A stretch of DNA of 64,000 nucleotides, taken from Siphonodentalium dalli (lineage: Eukaryota; Mollusca; Scaphopoda; Gadilida; Siphonodentaliidae). The notes beneath the pieces were generated by a model. That model worked only from the letters and a program-made list of their open reading frames with translations, made no database searches and was not told the origin of the DNA. Below are positions 31,091 through 44,982 of the stretch, piece after piece; positions within the stretch are counted from its first letter, which is position 1, and every line of letters starts with the position of its first letter. A program made the position numbers and the translations under genes. The stretch covers positions 224,144,578-224,208,577 of the forward strand of contig CP136062.1 in NCBI GenBank assembly GCA_032622095.1, in the 5' to 3' direction.

Positions 31091-33149
31091 GGTATTAATT
31101 ACCTGAGTATAGTTGTAGTATGAGATTAGGTATTAAATACCTGAGTATAGTTGTAGTATGAGATTAGGTACCTGAGTATAGTTGTAGTATGAGATTAGGC
31201 ATTAATACCTGAGTATAGTTGTAGTATGAGATTAGGTATTAATACCTGAGTATAGTTGTAGTATGAGATTAGGTATAAATACCTGAGTATGGTTGTAGTA
31301 TGAGATTAGGTACCTGAGTATAGTTGTAGTATGAGATTAGGTATTAATACCTGAGTATAGTTGTAGTATGAGATTAGGTATTAAATACCTGAGTATAGTT
31401 GTAGTATGTGATTAAGTATTAGATTCCTGAGTTTAGTTGTAGTATGAGATTAGGTATAAATACCTGAGTATAGTTGTAGTATGAGATTAGGTATTAAATA
31501 CCTGAGTATAGTTGATTAGTATGAGATTAGGTATTAAATACCTGAGTATAGTTGTAGTATGAGATTAGGTATTAATACCTGAGTATAGTTGTAGTATGAG
31601 ATTAGGTATCAAATACTTGAGTATAGTTGTAGTATGAGATTAGGTATAAATACCTGAGTATAGTTGTAGTATGAGATTAGGTATTAAATACCTGAGTATA
31701 GTTGATTAGTATGAGATTAGGTATTAAATACCTGAGTATAGTTGTAGTATGAGATTAGGTACCTGAGTATAGTTGTAGTATGAGATTAGGTATTAAATAC
31801 CTGAGTATAGTTGTAGTATGAGATTAGGTATTAAATATCTGAGTATAGTTGATTAGTATGAGATTAGGTATAAAATACCTGAGTATAGTTGTAGTATGAG
31901 ATTAGGTACCTGAGTATAGTTGTAGTATGAGATTTGGTATTAAATACCTGAGTATAGTTGTAGTATGAGATTAGGTATTAAATACCTGAGTATAGTTGTA
32001 GTATGAGATTAGGTATTAAATACCTGAGTATAGTTGTAGTATGAGATTAGGTATAAATACCTGAGTATAGTTGTAGTATGAGATTAGGCATTAATACCTG
32101 AGAATAGTTGTAGTATGAGATTAGGTATTAAATACCTGAGTATAGTTGTAGTATGAGATTAGGTATTAATACCTGAGTATAGTTGTAGTATGTGATTAGG
32201 TATTAAATACCTGAGTATAGTTGTAGTATGAGATTAGGTATTAAATACCTGAGTACAGTTGTAGTATGAGATTAGGTATTAAATACCTGAGTATAGTTGT
32301 TGTATGAGATTAGGTATAAATACCTGAGTATAGTTGTAGTATGAGATTAGGTATAAATACCTGAGTATAGTTGTTGTATGAGATTAGGTATTAATACCTG
32401 AGTATAGTTGTAGTATGAGATTAGGTATTAAATACCTGAGTATAGTTGTAGTATGAGATTAGGTATAAATACCTGAGTATAGTTGTAGTATGAGATTAGG
32501 TATCAAATACCTGAGTATAGTTGTAGTATGAGATTAGGTATTAAATACCTGAGTATAGTTGTAGTATGAGATTAGGTATTAAATACTTGAGTATAGTTGT
32601 AGTATGAGATTAGGTATTAATACCTGAGTATAGTTGTAGTATGAGATTAGGTATTAATACCTGAGTATAGTTGTAGTATGAGATTAGGTATAAATACCTG
32701 AGTATAGTTGTAGTATGAGATTAGGTATTAAATACCTGAGTATAGTTGATTAGTATGAGATTAGGTATAAAATACCTGAGTATAGTTGTAGTATGAGATT
32801 AGGTACCTGAGTATAGTTGTAGTATGAGATTAGGTATTAAATACCTGAGTATAGTTGTAGTATGAGATTAGGTATTAAATACCTGAGTATAGTTGTAGTA
32901 TGAGATTAGGTATTAAATACCTGAGTATAGTTGTAGTATGAGATTAGGTATTAAATACCTGAGTATAGTTGTAGTATGAGATTAGGTACCTGAGTATAGT
33001 TGTAGTATGAGATTAGGTATTAAATACCTGAGTATAGTTGTAGTATGAGATTAGGTACCTGAGTACAGTTGTAGTATGAGATTAGGTATTAATACCTGAG
33101 TATAGTTGTAGTATGAGATTAGGTATTAAATACCTGAGTATAGTTGTAG

Positions 33150-36100
33150 TATGAGATTAGGCATTAATACCTGAGTATAGTTGTAGTATGAGATTAGGTA
33201 TTAAATACCTGAGTATAGTTGTAGTATGAGATTAGGCATTAATACCTGAGTATAGTTGTAGTATGAGATTAGGTATTAATTACCTGAGTATAGTTGTAGT
33301 ATGAGATTAGGTATTAAATACCTGAGTAATAGTTGTAGTATGAGTTTAGGTATTAAATACCTGAGTATAGTTGTAGTATGAGATTAGGCATTAAATACCT
33401 GAGTATAGTTGTAGTATGAGATTAGGTATAAATACCTGAGTATAGTTGTAGTATGAGATTAGGTATTAAATACCTGAGTATAGTTGTAGTATGAGATTAG
33501 GTACCTGAGTATAGTTGTAGTATGAGATTAGGTATTAAATACCTGAGTATAGTTGTAGTATGAGATTAGGTATTAAATACCTGAGTATAGTTGTAGTATG
33601 AGATTAGGTATTAATACCTGAGTATAGTTGTAGTATGAGATTAGGTATTAAATACCTGAGTATAGTTGTAGTATGAGATTAGGTATAAATACCTGAGTAT
33701 AGTTGTAGTATGAGATTAGGTATTAAATACCTGAGTATAGTTGAAGTATGAGATTAGGTATTAATACCTGAGTATAGTTGTAGTATGAGATTAGGTATTA
33801 AATACCTGAGTATAGTTGTAGTATGAGATTAGGTATTAAATACCTGAGTATAGTTGATTAGTATGAGATTAGGTATTAAATACCTGAGTATAGTTGTAGT
33901 ATGAGATTAGGTATTAAATACCTGAGTATAGTTGATTAGTATGAGATTAGGTATTAATACCTGAGTATAGTTGTAGTATGAGATTAGGTATTAAATACCT
34001 GAGTATAGTTGATTAGTATGAGATTAGGTATTAAATACCTGAGTATAGTTGATTAGTATGAGATTAGGTATTAAATACCTGAGTATAGTTGATTAGTATG
34101 AGATTAGGTATTAATACCTGAGTATAGTTGTAGTATGAGATTAGGTATTAAATACCTGAGTATAGTTGATTAGTATGAGATTAGGTATTAAATACCTGAG
34201 TATAGTTGATTAGTATGAGATTAGGTATTAAATACCTGAGTATAGTTGTAGTATGAGATTAGGTATTAATACCTGAGTATAGTTGTAGTATGAGATTAGG
34301 TATAAATACCTGAGTATAGTTGTAGTATGAGATTAGGTATTAAATACCTGAGTATAGTTGATTAGTATGAGATTAGGTATTAAATACCTGAGTATAGTTG
34401 TAGTATGAGATTAGGTATTAATACCTGAGTATAGTTGTAGTATGAGATTAGGTATTAAATACCTGAGTATAGTTGATTAGTATGAGATTAGGTATTAAAT
34501 ACCTGAGTATAGTTGTAGTATGAGATTAGGTATTAAATACCTGAGTATAGTTGTAGTATGAGATTAGGTATTAAATACCTGAGTATAGTTGTAGTATGAG
34601 ATTAGGTATTAATACCTGAGTATAGTTGTAGTATGAGATTAGGTATTAATTACCTGAGTATAGTTGTAATATGAGATTAGGTATTAATTACCCCTCCGAG
34701 TCTAGTTGTAGTATGAGATTAGGCATTAATACCTGAGTATAGTTGTAGTATGAGATTAGGTATTAAATACCTGAGTATAGTTGATTAGTATGAGATTAGG
34801 TATTAAATACCTGAGTATAGTTGTAGTATGAGATTAGGTATTAAATACCTGAGTATAGTTGTAGTATGAGATTAGGCATTAATACCTGAGTATAGTTGTA
34901 GTATGAGATTAGGTATAAAATACCTGAGTATAGTTGTAGTATGAGATTAGGCATTAATACCTGAGTATAGTTGTAGTATGAGATTAGGTATTAAATACCT
35001 GAGTATAGTTGTAGTATGAGATTAGGTATAAATACCTGAGTATAGTTGTAGTATGAGATTAGGTATAAATACCTGAGTATAGTTGTAGTATGAGATTAGG
35101 TATTAAATACCTGAGTATAGTTGTAGTATGAGATTAGGTATAAATACCTGAGTATAGTTGTAGTATGAGATTAGGTATAAATACCTGAGTATAGTTGTAG
35201 TATGAGATTAGGTATTAAAAACCTGAGTATAGTTGTAGTATGAGATTAGGTATTAATACCTGAGTATAGTTGTAGTATGAGATTAGGTATTAAATACCTG
35301 AGTATAGTTGTAGTATGAGATTAGGTATTAATACCTGAGTATAGTTGATTAGTATGAGATTAGGTATTAATACCTGAGTATAGTTGTAGTATGAGATTAG
35401 GTATCAAATACCTGAGTATAGTTGATTAGTGTGAGATTAGGTATTAAATACCTGAGTATAGTTGTAGTATGAGATTAGGCATTAATACCTGAGTATAGTT
35501 GTAGTATGAGATTAGGCATTAATACCTGAGTATAGTTGTAGTATGAGATTAGGTATTAAATACCTGAGTATAGTTGTAGTATGAGATTAGGTATTAAATA
35601 CCTGAGTATAGTTGTAGTATGAGATTATGTATAAATACCTGAGTATAGTTGTAGTATGAGATTAGGTATTAATACCTGAGTATAGTTGTAGTATGAGATT
35701 TGGTATTAAATACCTGAGTATAGTTGTAGTATGAGATTAGGTATTAAATACCTGAGTATAGTTGTAGTATGATATTAGGTATAAATACCTGAGTATAGTT
35801 GTAGTATGAGATTAGGTATTAAATACCTGAGTATAGTTGTAGTATGAGATTAGGTATTAATACCTGAGTATAGTTGTGTAATATGAGATTAGGTATTAAA
35901 TACCTGAGTACAGTTGTTGTATGAGATTAGGTATAAATACCTGAGTAGTATAGTTGTAGTATGAGATTAGGTATAAATACCTGAGTATAGTTGTAGTATG
36001 AGATTAGGTATTAAATACCTGAGTATAGTTGTAGTATGAGATTAGGTATAAATACCTGAGTATAGTTGTAGTATGAGATTAGGTATTAAATACCTGAGTA

Positions 36101-39100
36101 TAGTTGTAGTATGAGATTAGGTATAAATACCTGAGATAGTTGTAGTATGAGATTAGGTATTAAATACCTGAGTATAGTTGTAGTATGAGATTAGGTATTA
36201 AATACCTGAGTATAGTTGTAGTATGAGATTAGGTATAAATACCTGAGTATAGTTGTAGTATGAGATTAGGTATTAAATACCTGAGTATATATGTAGTATG
36301 AGATTAGGTATTAATACCTGAGTATAGTTGTAGTATGAGATTAGGTATTAAATACCTGAGTATAGTTGTAGTATGAGATTAGGTATTAAATACCTGAGTA
36401 TGGTTGATTAGTATGAGATTATGTATAAATACCTGAGTATAGTTGTAGTATGAGATTAGGCATAAATACCTGAGTATAGTTGTAGTATGAGATTAGGTAT
36501 CAAATACCTGAGTATAGTTGTAGTATGAGATTAGGCATAAATACCTGAGTATAGTTGTAGTATGAGATTAGGTATTAAATACCTGAGTATAGTTGTAGTA
36601 TGAGATTAGGTATTAAATACCTGAGTATAGTTGTAGTATGAGATTAGGTATTAATACCTGAGTATAGTTGTAGTATGAGATTAGGTATAAATACCTGAGT
36701 ATAGTTGTAGTATGAGATTAGGTATAAACACCTGAGTATAGTTGTAGTATGAGATTAGGTATAAATACCTGAGTATAGTTGTAGTATGAGATTAGGTATA
36801 AATAACTGAGTATAGTTGTAGTATGAGATTAGGTATAAATACCTGAGTATAGTTGTAGTATGAGATTAGGTATTAAATACCTGAGTATAGTTGTAGTATG
36901 AGATTAGGTATAAATACCTGAGTATAGTTGTAGTATGAGATTAGGTATTAAATACCTGAGTATAGTTGTAGTATGAGATTAGGTATAAATACCTGAGTAT
37001 AGTTGTAGTATGAGATTAGGTATAAATACCTGAGTATAGTTGTAGTATGAGATTAGGTATTTAATACCTGAGTATAGTTGTAGTATGAGATTAGGTATAA
37101 AATACCTGAGTATAGTTGTAGTATGAGATTAGGCATTAATACCTGAGTATAGTTGTAGTATGAGATTAGGTATTAAATACCTGAGTATAGTTGTAGTATG
37201 AGATTAGGCATTAATACCTGAGTATAGTTGTAGTATGAGATTAGGTATTAAATACCTGAGTATAGTTGTAGTATGAGATTAGGCATTAATACCTGAGTAT
37301 AGTTGTAGTATGAGATTAGGTATTAAATACCTGAGTATAGTTGTAGTATGAGATTAGGCATTAATACCTGAGTATAGTTGTAGTATGAGATTAGGTATTA
37401 ATTACCTGAGTATAGTTGTAGTATGAGATTAGGTATTAAATACCTGAGTATAGTTGTAGTATGAGTTTAGGTATTAAATACCTGAGTATAGTTGTAGTAT
37501 GAGATTAGGCATTAAATACCTGAGTATAGTTGTAGTATGAGATTAGGTATAAATACCTGAGTATAGTTGTAGTATGAGATTAGGTATTAAATACCTGAGT
37601 ATAGTTGTAGTATGAGATTAGGTACCTGAGTATAGTTGTAGTATGAGATTAGGTATTAAATACCTGAGTATAGTTGTAGTATGAGATTAGGTATTAAATA
37701 CCTGAGTATAGTTGTAGTATGAGATTAGGTATTAATACCTGAGTATAGTTGTAGTATGAGATTAGGTATAAATACCTGAGTATAGTTGTAGTATGAGATT
37801 AGGTATTAAATACCTGAGTATAGTTGAAGTATGAGATTAGGTATTAATACCTGAGTATAGTTGTAGTATGAGATTAGGTATTAAATACCTGAGTATAGTT
37901 GTAGTATGAGATTAGGTATTAAATACCTGAGTATAGTTGATTAGTATGAGATTAGGTATTAAATACCTGAGTATAGTTGTAGTATGAGATTAGGTATTAA
38001 ATACCTGAGTATAGTTGATTAGTATGAGATTAGGTATTAATACCTGAGTATAGTTGTAGTATGAGATTAGGTATTAAATACCTGAGTATAGTTGATTAGT
38101 ATGAGATTAGGTATTAAATACCTGAGTATAGTTGATTAGTATGAGATTAGGTATTAAATACCTGAGTATAGTTGATTAGTATGAGATTAGGTATTAATAC
38201 CTGAGTATAGTTGTAGTATGAGATTAGGTATTAAATACCTGAGTATAGTTGATTAGTATGAGATTAGGTATTAAATACCTGAGTATAGTTGATTAGTATG
38301 AGATTAGGTATTAAATACCTGAGTATAGTTGTAGTATGAGATTAGGTATTAATACCTGAGTATAGTTGTAGTATGAGATTAGGTATAAATACCTGAGTAT
38401 AGTTGTAGTATGAGATTAGGTATTAAATACCTGAGTATAGTTGATTAGTATGAGATTAGGTATTAAATACCTGAGTATAGTTGTAGTATGAGATTAGGTA
38501 TTAATACCTGAGTATAGTTGTAGTATGAGATTAGGTATTAAATACCTGAGTATAGTTGATTAGTATGAGATTAGGTATTAAATACCTGAGTATAGTTGTA
38601 GTATGAGATTAGGTATTAAATACCTGAGTATAGTTGTAGTATGAGATTAGGTATTAAATACCTGAGTATAGTTGTAGTATGAGATTAGGTATTAATACCT
38701 GAGTATAGTTGTAGTATGAGATTAGGTATTAATTACCTGAGTATAGTTGTAATATGAGATTAGGTATTAATTACCTGAGTATAGTTGTAGTATGAGATTA
38801 GGCATTAATACCTGAGTATAGTTGTAGTATGAGATTAGGTATTAAATACCTGAGTATAGTTGATTAGTATGAGATTAGGTATTAAATACCTGAGTATAGT
38901 TGTAGTATGAGATTAGGTATTAAATACCTGAGTATAGTTGTAGTATGAGATTAGGCATTAATACCTGAGTATAGTTGTAGTATGAGATTAGGTATAAAAT
39001 ACCTGAGTATAGTTGTAGTATGAGATTAGGCATTAATACCTGAGTATAGTTGTAGTATGAGATTAGGTATTAAATACCTGAGTATAGTTGTAGTATGAGA

Positions 39101-41280
39101 TTAGGTATAAATACCTGAGTATAGTTGTAGTATGAGATTAGGTATAAATACCTGAGTATAGTTGTAGTATGAGATTAGGTATTAAATACCTGAGTATAGT
39201 TGTAGTATGAGATTAGGTATAAATACCTGAGTATAGTTGTAGTATGAGATTAGGTATAAATACCTGAGTATAGTTGTAGTATGAGATTAGGTATTAAAAA
39301 CCTGAGTATAGTTGTAGTATGAGATTAGGTATTAATACCTGAGTATAGTTGTAGTATGAGATTAGGTATTAAATACCTGAGTATAGTTGTAGTATGAGAT
39401 TAGGTATTAATACCTGAGTATAGTTGATTAGTATGAGATTAGGTATTAATACCTGAGTATAGTTGTAGTATGAGATTAGGTATCAAATACCTGAGTATAG
39501 TTGATTAGTGTGAGATTAGGTATTAAATACCTGAGTATAGTTGTAGTATGAGATTAGGCATTAATACCTGAGTATAGTTGTAGTATGAGATTAGGCATTA
39601 ATACCTGAGTATAGTTGTAGTATGAGATTAGGTATTAAATACCTGAGTATAGTTGTAGTATGAGATTAGGTATTAAATACCTGAGTATAGTTGTAGTATG
39701 AGATTATGTATAAATACCTGAGTATAGTTGTAGTATGAGATTAGGTATTAAATACCTGAGTATAGTTGTAGTATGATATTAGGTATAAATACCTGAGTAT
39801 AGTTGTAGTATGAGATTAGGTATTAAATACCTGAGTATAGTTGTAGTATGAGATTAGGTATTAATACCTGAGTATAGTTGTGTAATATGAGATTAGGTAT
39901 TAAATACCTGAGTACAGTTGTTGTATGAGATTAGGTATAAATACCTGAGTAGTATAGTTGTAGTATGAGATTAGGTATAAATACCTGAGTATAGTTGTAG
40001 TATGAGATTAGGTATTAAATACCTGAGTATAGTTGTAGTATGAGATTAGGTATAAATACCTGAGTATAGTTGTAGTATGAGATTAGGTATTAAATACCTG
40101 AGTATAGTTGTAGTATGAGATTAGGTATAAATACCTGAGTATAGTTGTAGTATGAGATTAGGTATTAAATACCTGAGTATAGTTGTAGTATGAGATTAGG
40201 TATTAAATACCTGAGTATAGTTGTAGTATGAGATTAGGTATAAATACCTGAGTATAGTTGTAGTATGAGATTAGGTATTAAATACCTGAGTATATATGTA
40301 GTATGAGATTAGGTATTAATACCTGAGTATAGTTGTAGTATGAGATTAGGTATTAAATACCTGAGTATAGTTGTAGTATGAGATTAGGTATTAAATACCT
40401 GAGTATGGTTGATTAGTATGAGATTATGTATAAATACCTGAGTATAGTTGTAGTATGAGATTAGGCATAAATACCTGAGTATAGTTGTAGTATGAGATTA
40501 GGTATCAAATACCTGAGTATAGTTGTAGTATGAGATTAGGCATAAATACCTGAGTATAGTTGTAGTATGAGATTAGGTATTAAATACCTGAGTATAGTTG
40601 TAGTATGAGATTAGGTATTAAATACCTGAGTATAGTTGTAGTATGAGATTAGGTATTAATACCTGAGTATAGTTGTAGTATGAGATTAGGTATAAATACC
40701 TGAGTATAGTTGTAGTATGAGATTAGGTATAAACACCTGAGTATAGTTGTAGTATGAGATTAGGTATAAATACCTGAGTATAGTTGTAGTATGAGATTAG
40801 GTATAAATAACTGAGTATAGTTGTAGTATGAGATTAGGTATAAATACCTGAGTATAGTTGTAGTATGAGATTAGGTATTAAATACCTGAGTATAGTTGTA
40901 GTATGAGATTAGGTATAAATACCTGAGTATAGTTGTAGTATGAGATTAGGTATTAAATACCTGAGTATAGTTGTAGTATGAGATTAGGTATAAATACCTG
41001 AGTATAGTTGTAGTATGAGATTAGGTATAAATACCTGAGTATAGTTGTAGTATGAGATTAGGTATTTAATACCTGAGTATAGTTGTAGTATGAGATTAGG
41101 TATAAAATACCTGAGTATAGTTGTAGTATGAGATTAGGCATTAATACCTGAGTATAGTTGTAGTATGAGATTAGGTATTAAATACCTGAGTATAGTTGTA
41201 GTATGAGATTAGGCATTAATACCTGAGTATAGTTGTAGTATGAGATTAGGTATTAAATACCTGAGTATAGTTGTAGTATG
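33150..41280 (+). repeat. 4.0-4.1-kb tandem pair within the satellite
   Basis: Two adjacent blocks, about 33,150-37,270 and 37,271-41,280, share markers: GAGTTTAGG at 33,342 and 37,463, TTGAAG at 33,741 and 37,824, GATATTAGG at 35,771 and 39,775, CTGAGTAGTATAG at about 35,942 and 39,946. The offset shrinks from 4,121 to 4,083 to 4,004 bp in steps close to one or two monomers. The first copy alone carries CCCCTCCGAG near 34,690, so it arose after the duplication or was lost from the second copy. Confidence 0.8.
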
Positions 41281-44200
41281 AGATTAGGTATTAATACCTG
41301 AGTATAGTTGTAGTATGAGATTAGGTATTAAATACCTGAGTATAGTTGTAGTATGAGATTAGGTATTAAATACCTGAGTATAGTTGTAGTATGAGATTAG
41401 GTATTAATACCTGAGTATAGTTGTAGTATGAGATTAGGTATTAAATACCTGAGTATAGTTGTAGTATGAGATTAGGCATTAATACCTGAGTATAGTTGTA
41501 GTATGAGATTAGGCATTAATACCTGAGTATAGTTGTAGTATGAGATTAGGTATTAAATACCTGAGTATAGTTGTAGTATGAGATTAGGTATTAATACCTG
41601 AGTATAGTTGTAGTATGAGATTAGGTATCAAATACCTGAGTATAGTTGTAGTATGAGATTAGGCATTAATACCTGAGTATAGTTGTAGTATGAGATTAGG
41701 TATTAAATACCTGAGTATAGTTGTAGTATGAGATTAGGCATTAATACCTGAGTATAGTTGTAGTATGAGATTAGGTATTAAATACCTGAGTATAGTTGTA
41801 GTATGAGATTAGGCATTAATACCTGAGTATAGTTGTAGTATGAGATTAGGTATTAAATACCTGAGTATAGTTGTAGTATGAGATTAGGCATTAATACCTG
41901 AGTATAGTTGTAATATGAGATTAGGCATTAATACCTGAGTATAGTTGTAGTATGAAATTAGGTATTAAATACCTGAGTATAGTTGTAGTATGAGATTAGG
42001 TATAAATACCTGAGTATAGTTGTAGTATGAGATTAGGTATAAATACCTGAGTATAGTTGTAGTATGAGATTAGGTATTAAATACCTGAGTATAGTTGTAG
42101 TATGAGATTATGTATAAATACCTGAGTATAGTTGTAGTATGAGATTAGGTATAAATACCTGAGTATAGTTGTAGTATGAGATTAGGTATAAATACCTGAG
42201 TATAGTTGTAGTATGAGATTAGGTATTAAATACCTGAGTATAGTTGTAGTTTGAGATTAGGTATCAAATACCTGAGTATAGTTGTAGTATGAGATTAGGT
42301 ATTAAATACCTGAGTATAGTTGTAGTATGAGATTAGGTATTAAATACATGAGTATAGTTGATTAGTATGAGATTAGGTATAAATACCTGAGTATAGTTGT
42401 AGTTTGAGATTAGGTATTAATACCTGAGTATAGTTGTAGTATGAGATTAGGTATAAATACCTGAGTATAGTTGTAGTATGAGATTAGGTATTAAATACCT
42501 GAGTATAGTTGTAGTATGAGATTAGGTATTAATACCTGAGTATAGTTGTAGTATGAGATTAGGTATTAATACCTGAGTATAGTTGTAGTATGAGATTAGG
42601 TATTAAATACCTGAGTATAGTTGTAGTATGAGATTAGGCATTAATACCTGAGTATAGTTGTAGTATGAGATTAGGTATTAATACCTGAGTATAGTTGTAG
42701 TATGAGATTAGGTATAACTACCTGAGTATAGTTGTAGTATGAGATTAGGTATAAATACCTGAGTATAGTTGTAGTATGAGATTAGGTATTAAATACCTGA
42801 GTATAGTTGTAGTATGAGATTAGGTATTAAATACCTGAGTATAGTTGATTAGTATGAGATTAGGTATAAATACCTGAGTATAGTTGTAGTATGAGATTAG
42901 GTATTAATACCTGAGTATAGTTGTAGTATGAGATTAGGTATTAAATACCTGAGTATAGTTGTAGTATGAGATTAGGTATTAATACCTGAGTATAGTTGTA
43001 GTATGAGATTAGGTATAAATACCTGAGTATGGTTGTAGTATGAGATTAGGTATTAATACCTGAGTATAGTTGTAGTATGAGATTAGGTATTAAATACCTG
43101 AGTATAGTTGTAGTATGAGATTAGGTATTAAATACCTGAGTATAGTTGTAGTATGAGATTAGGCATTAATACCTGAGTATAGTTGTTGTATGAGATTAGG
43201 TATTAATACCTGAGTATAGTTGTAGTATGAGATTAGGTATAAATACCTGAGTATAGTTGTAGTATGAGATTAGGTATTAAATACCTGAGTATAGTTGTAG
43301 TATGTGATTAGGTATTAAATACCTGAGTATAGTTGTATGAGATTAGGTATTAATACCTGAGTATAGTTGTAGTATGAGATTAGGTATTAAATACCTGAGT
43401 ATAGTTGTAGTATGAGATTAGGTATTAAATACCTGAGTATAGTTGTAGTATGAGATTAGGTATTAATACCTGAGTATAGTTGTAGTATGAGATTAGGTAT
43501 TAATGCCTGAGTATAGTTGTAGTATGAGATTAGGTATAAATACCTGAGTATAGTTGTAGTATGTGATTAGGTATTAAATACCTGAGTATAGTTGTAGTAT
43601 GTGATTAGGTATAAATACCTGAGTATAGTTGTAGTATGTGATTAGGTATTAAATACCTGAGTATAGTTGTAGTATGAGATTAGGTATAAATACCTGAGTA
43701 TAGTTGTACGTGATTAGGTATAAATACCTGAGTATAGTTGTATGAGATTAGGTATCAAATACCTGAGTATAGTTGTAGTATGAGATTAGGTATTAATACC
43801 TGAGTATAGTTGTAGTATGAGATTAGGTATTAATACCTGAGTATAGTTGTAGTATGAGATTAGGTATCAAATACCTGAGTATAGTTGTAGTATGAGATTA
43901 GGTATTAAATACCTGAGTATAGTTGTAGTATGAGATTAGGTATTAAATACCTGAGTATAGTTGTAGTATGAGATTAGGTATTAATACCTGAGTATAGTTG
44001 TAGTATGAGATTAGGTATTAATACCTGAGTATAGTTGTAGTATGAGATTAGGTATTAAATACCTGAGTATAGTTGTAGTATGAGATTAGGTATTAAATAC
44101 CTGAGTATAGTTGTAGTATGAGATTCGGTATAAATACCTGAGTATAGTTGTAGTATGAGATTCGGTATAAATACCTGAGTATAGTTGTAGTATGAGATTA

Positions 44201-44982
44201 GGTATTAATACCTGAGTATGGTTGTAGTATGAGATTAGGTATTAATACCTGAGTATAGTTGTAGTATGAGATTAGGTATTAAATACCCGAGTATAGTTGT
44301 AGTTGTTGTAGTATGAGATTAGGTATTAAATACCTGAGTATAGTTGTAGTATGAGATTAGGTATTAAATACCTGAGTATAGTTGATTAGTATGAGATTAG
44401 GTATAAATACCTGAGTATAGTTGTAGTATGAGATTAGGTATTAAATACCTGAGTACAGTTGTAGTATGTGATTAGGTTTTAAATACCTGAGTATAGTTGT
44501 AGTATGTGATTAGGTATTAAATACCTGAGTTTAGTTGTAGTATGAGATTAGGTATTAAATACCTGAGTATAGTTGATTAGTATGAGATTAGGTACCTGAG
44601 TATAGTTGTAGTATGATATTAGGTATAAATACCTGAGTATAGTTGTAGTATGAGATTAGGTATTAAATACCTGATTATAGTTGTAGTATGAGATTAGGTA
44701 TTAATACCTGAGTATAGTTGTAGTATGAGATTAGGCATTAATACCTGAGTATAGTTGTAGTATGAGATTAGGTATTAAATACCTGAGTATAGTTGTAGTA
44801 TAGTTGTCTTTCAAACACTACTAATCCTCACATGGTGGAAATTGACCCACGCACATCATTAATACGTTAAATAAACAATGCATTAGGACAAACAAAGACT
44901 CTAGAAAACTTTCCAGCTTTTTATGCAATTGAATGGAAGCACACTTAGTTATAATCACATGGCGATGCGTCGCCGACGGCAC

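Larger units (their letters stand above)
1..44807. repeat. Satellite DNA array, 37/38-bp monomer
   Basis: The whole stretch is head-to-tail copies of one A+T-rich monomer. The commonest 38-bp form reads AGGTATTAAATACCT, then GAGTATAGTTG, then TAGTATGAGATT. Length variants are frequent: 37 bp (TATTAATACC or TATAAATACC), 31 bp (AGGTACCT), 40 bp (TTGATTAGTATG) and shorter forms with TTGTATGAG or TTGTACGTGATT. At about 37 bp this is roughly 1,200 units. There is no unique spacer or gene inside; the largest oddities are a short GAAGGG insertion near 27,150 and CCCCTCCGAG near 34,690. Stop codons in all frames keep it non-coding. The left end lies outside the window; the right end is sharp at about 44,807. 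Array size and hierarchy suit a centromeric, pericentromeric or subtelomeric satellite, which is inference. Confidence 0.98.

Noticed and set aside
1-44807. Resemblance to a CRISPR array (short repeats at regular spacing)
   Set aside because: There are no unique spacers; the whole unit repeats, no cas genes are present, and the surroundings are eukaryotic.
1-44807. Telomere repeat, because the monomer contains GATTAGGT
   Set aside because: The hexamer TTAGGG is not tandemly present; the unit is 37/38 bp and does not run to a chromosome end inside the window.
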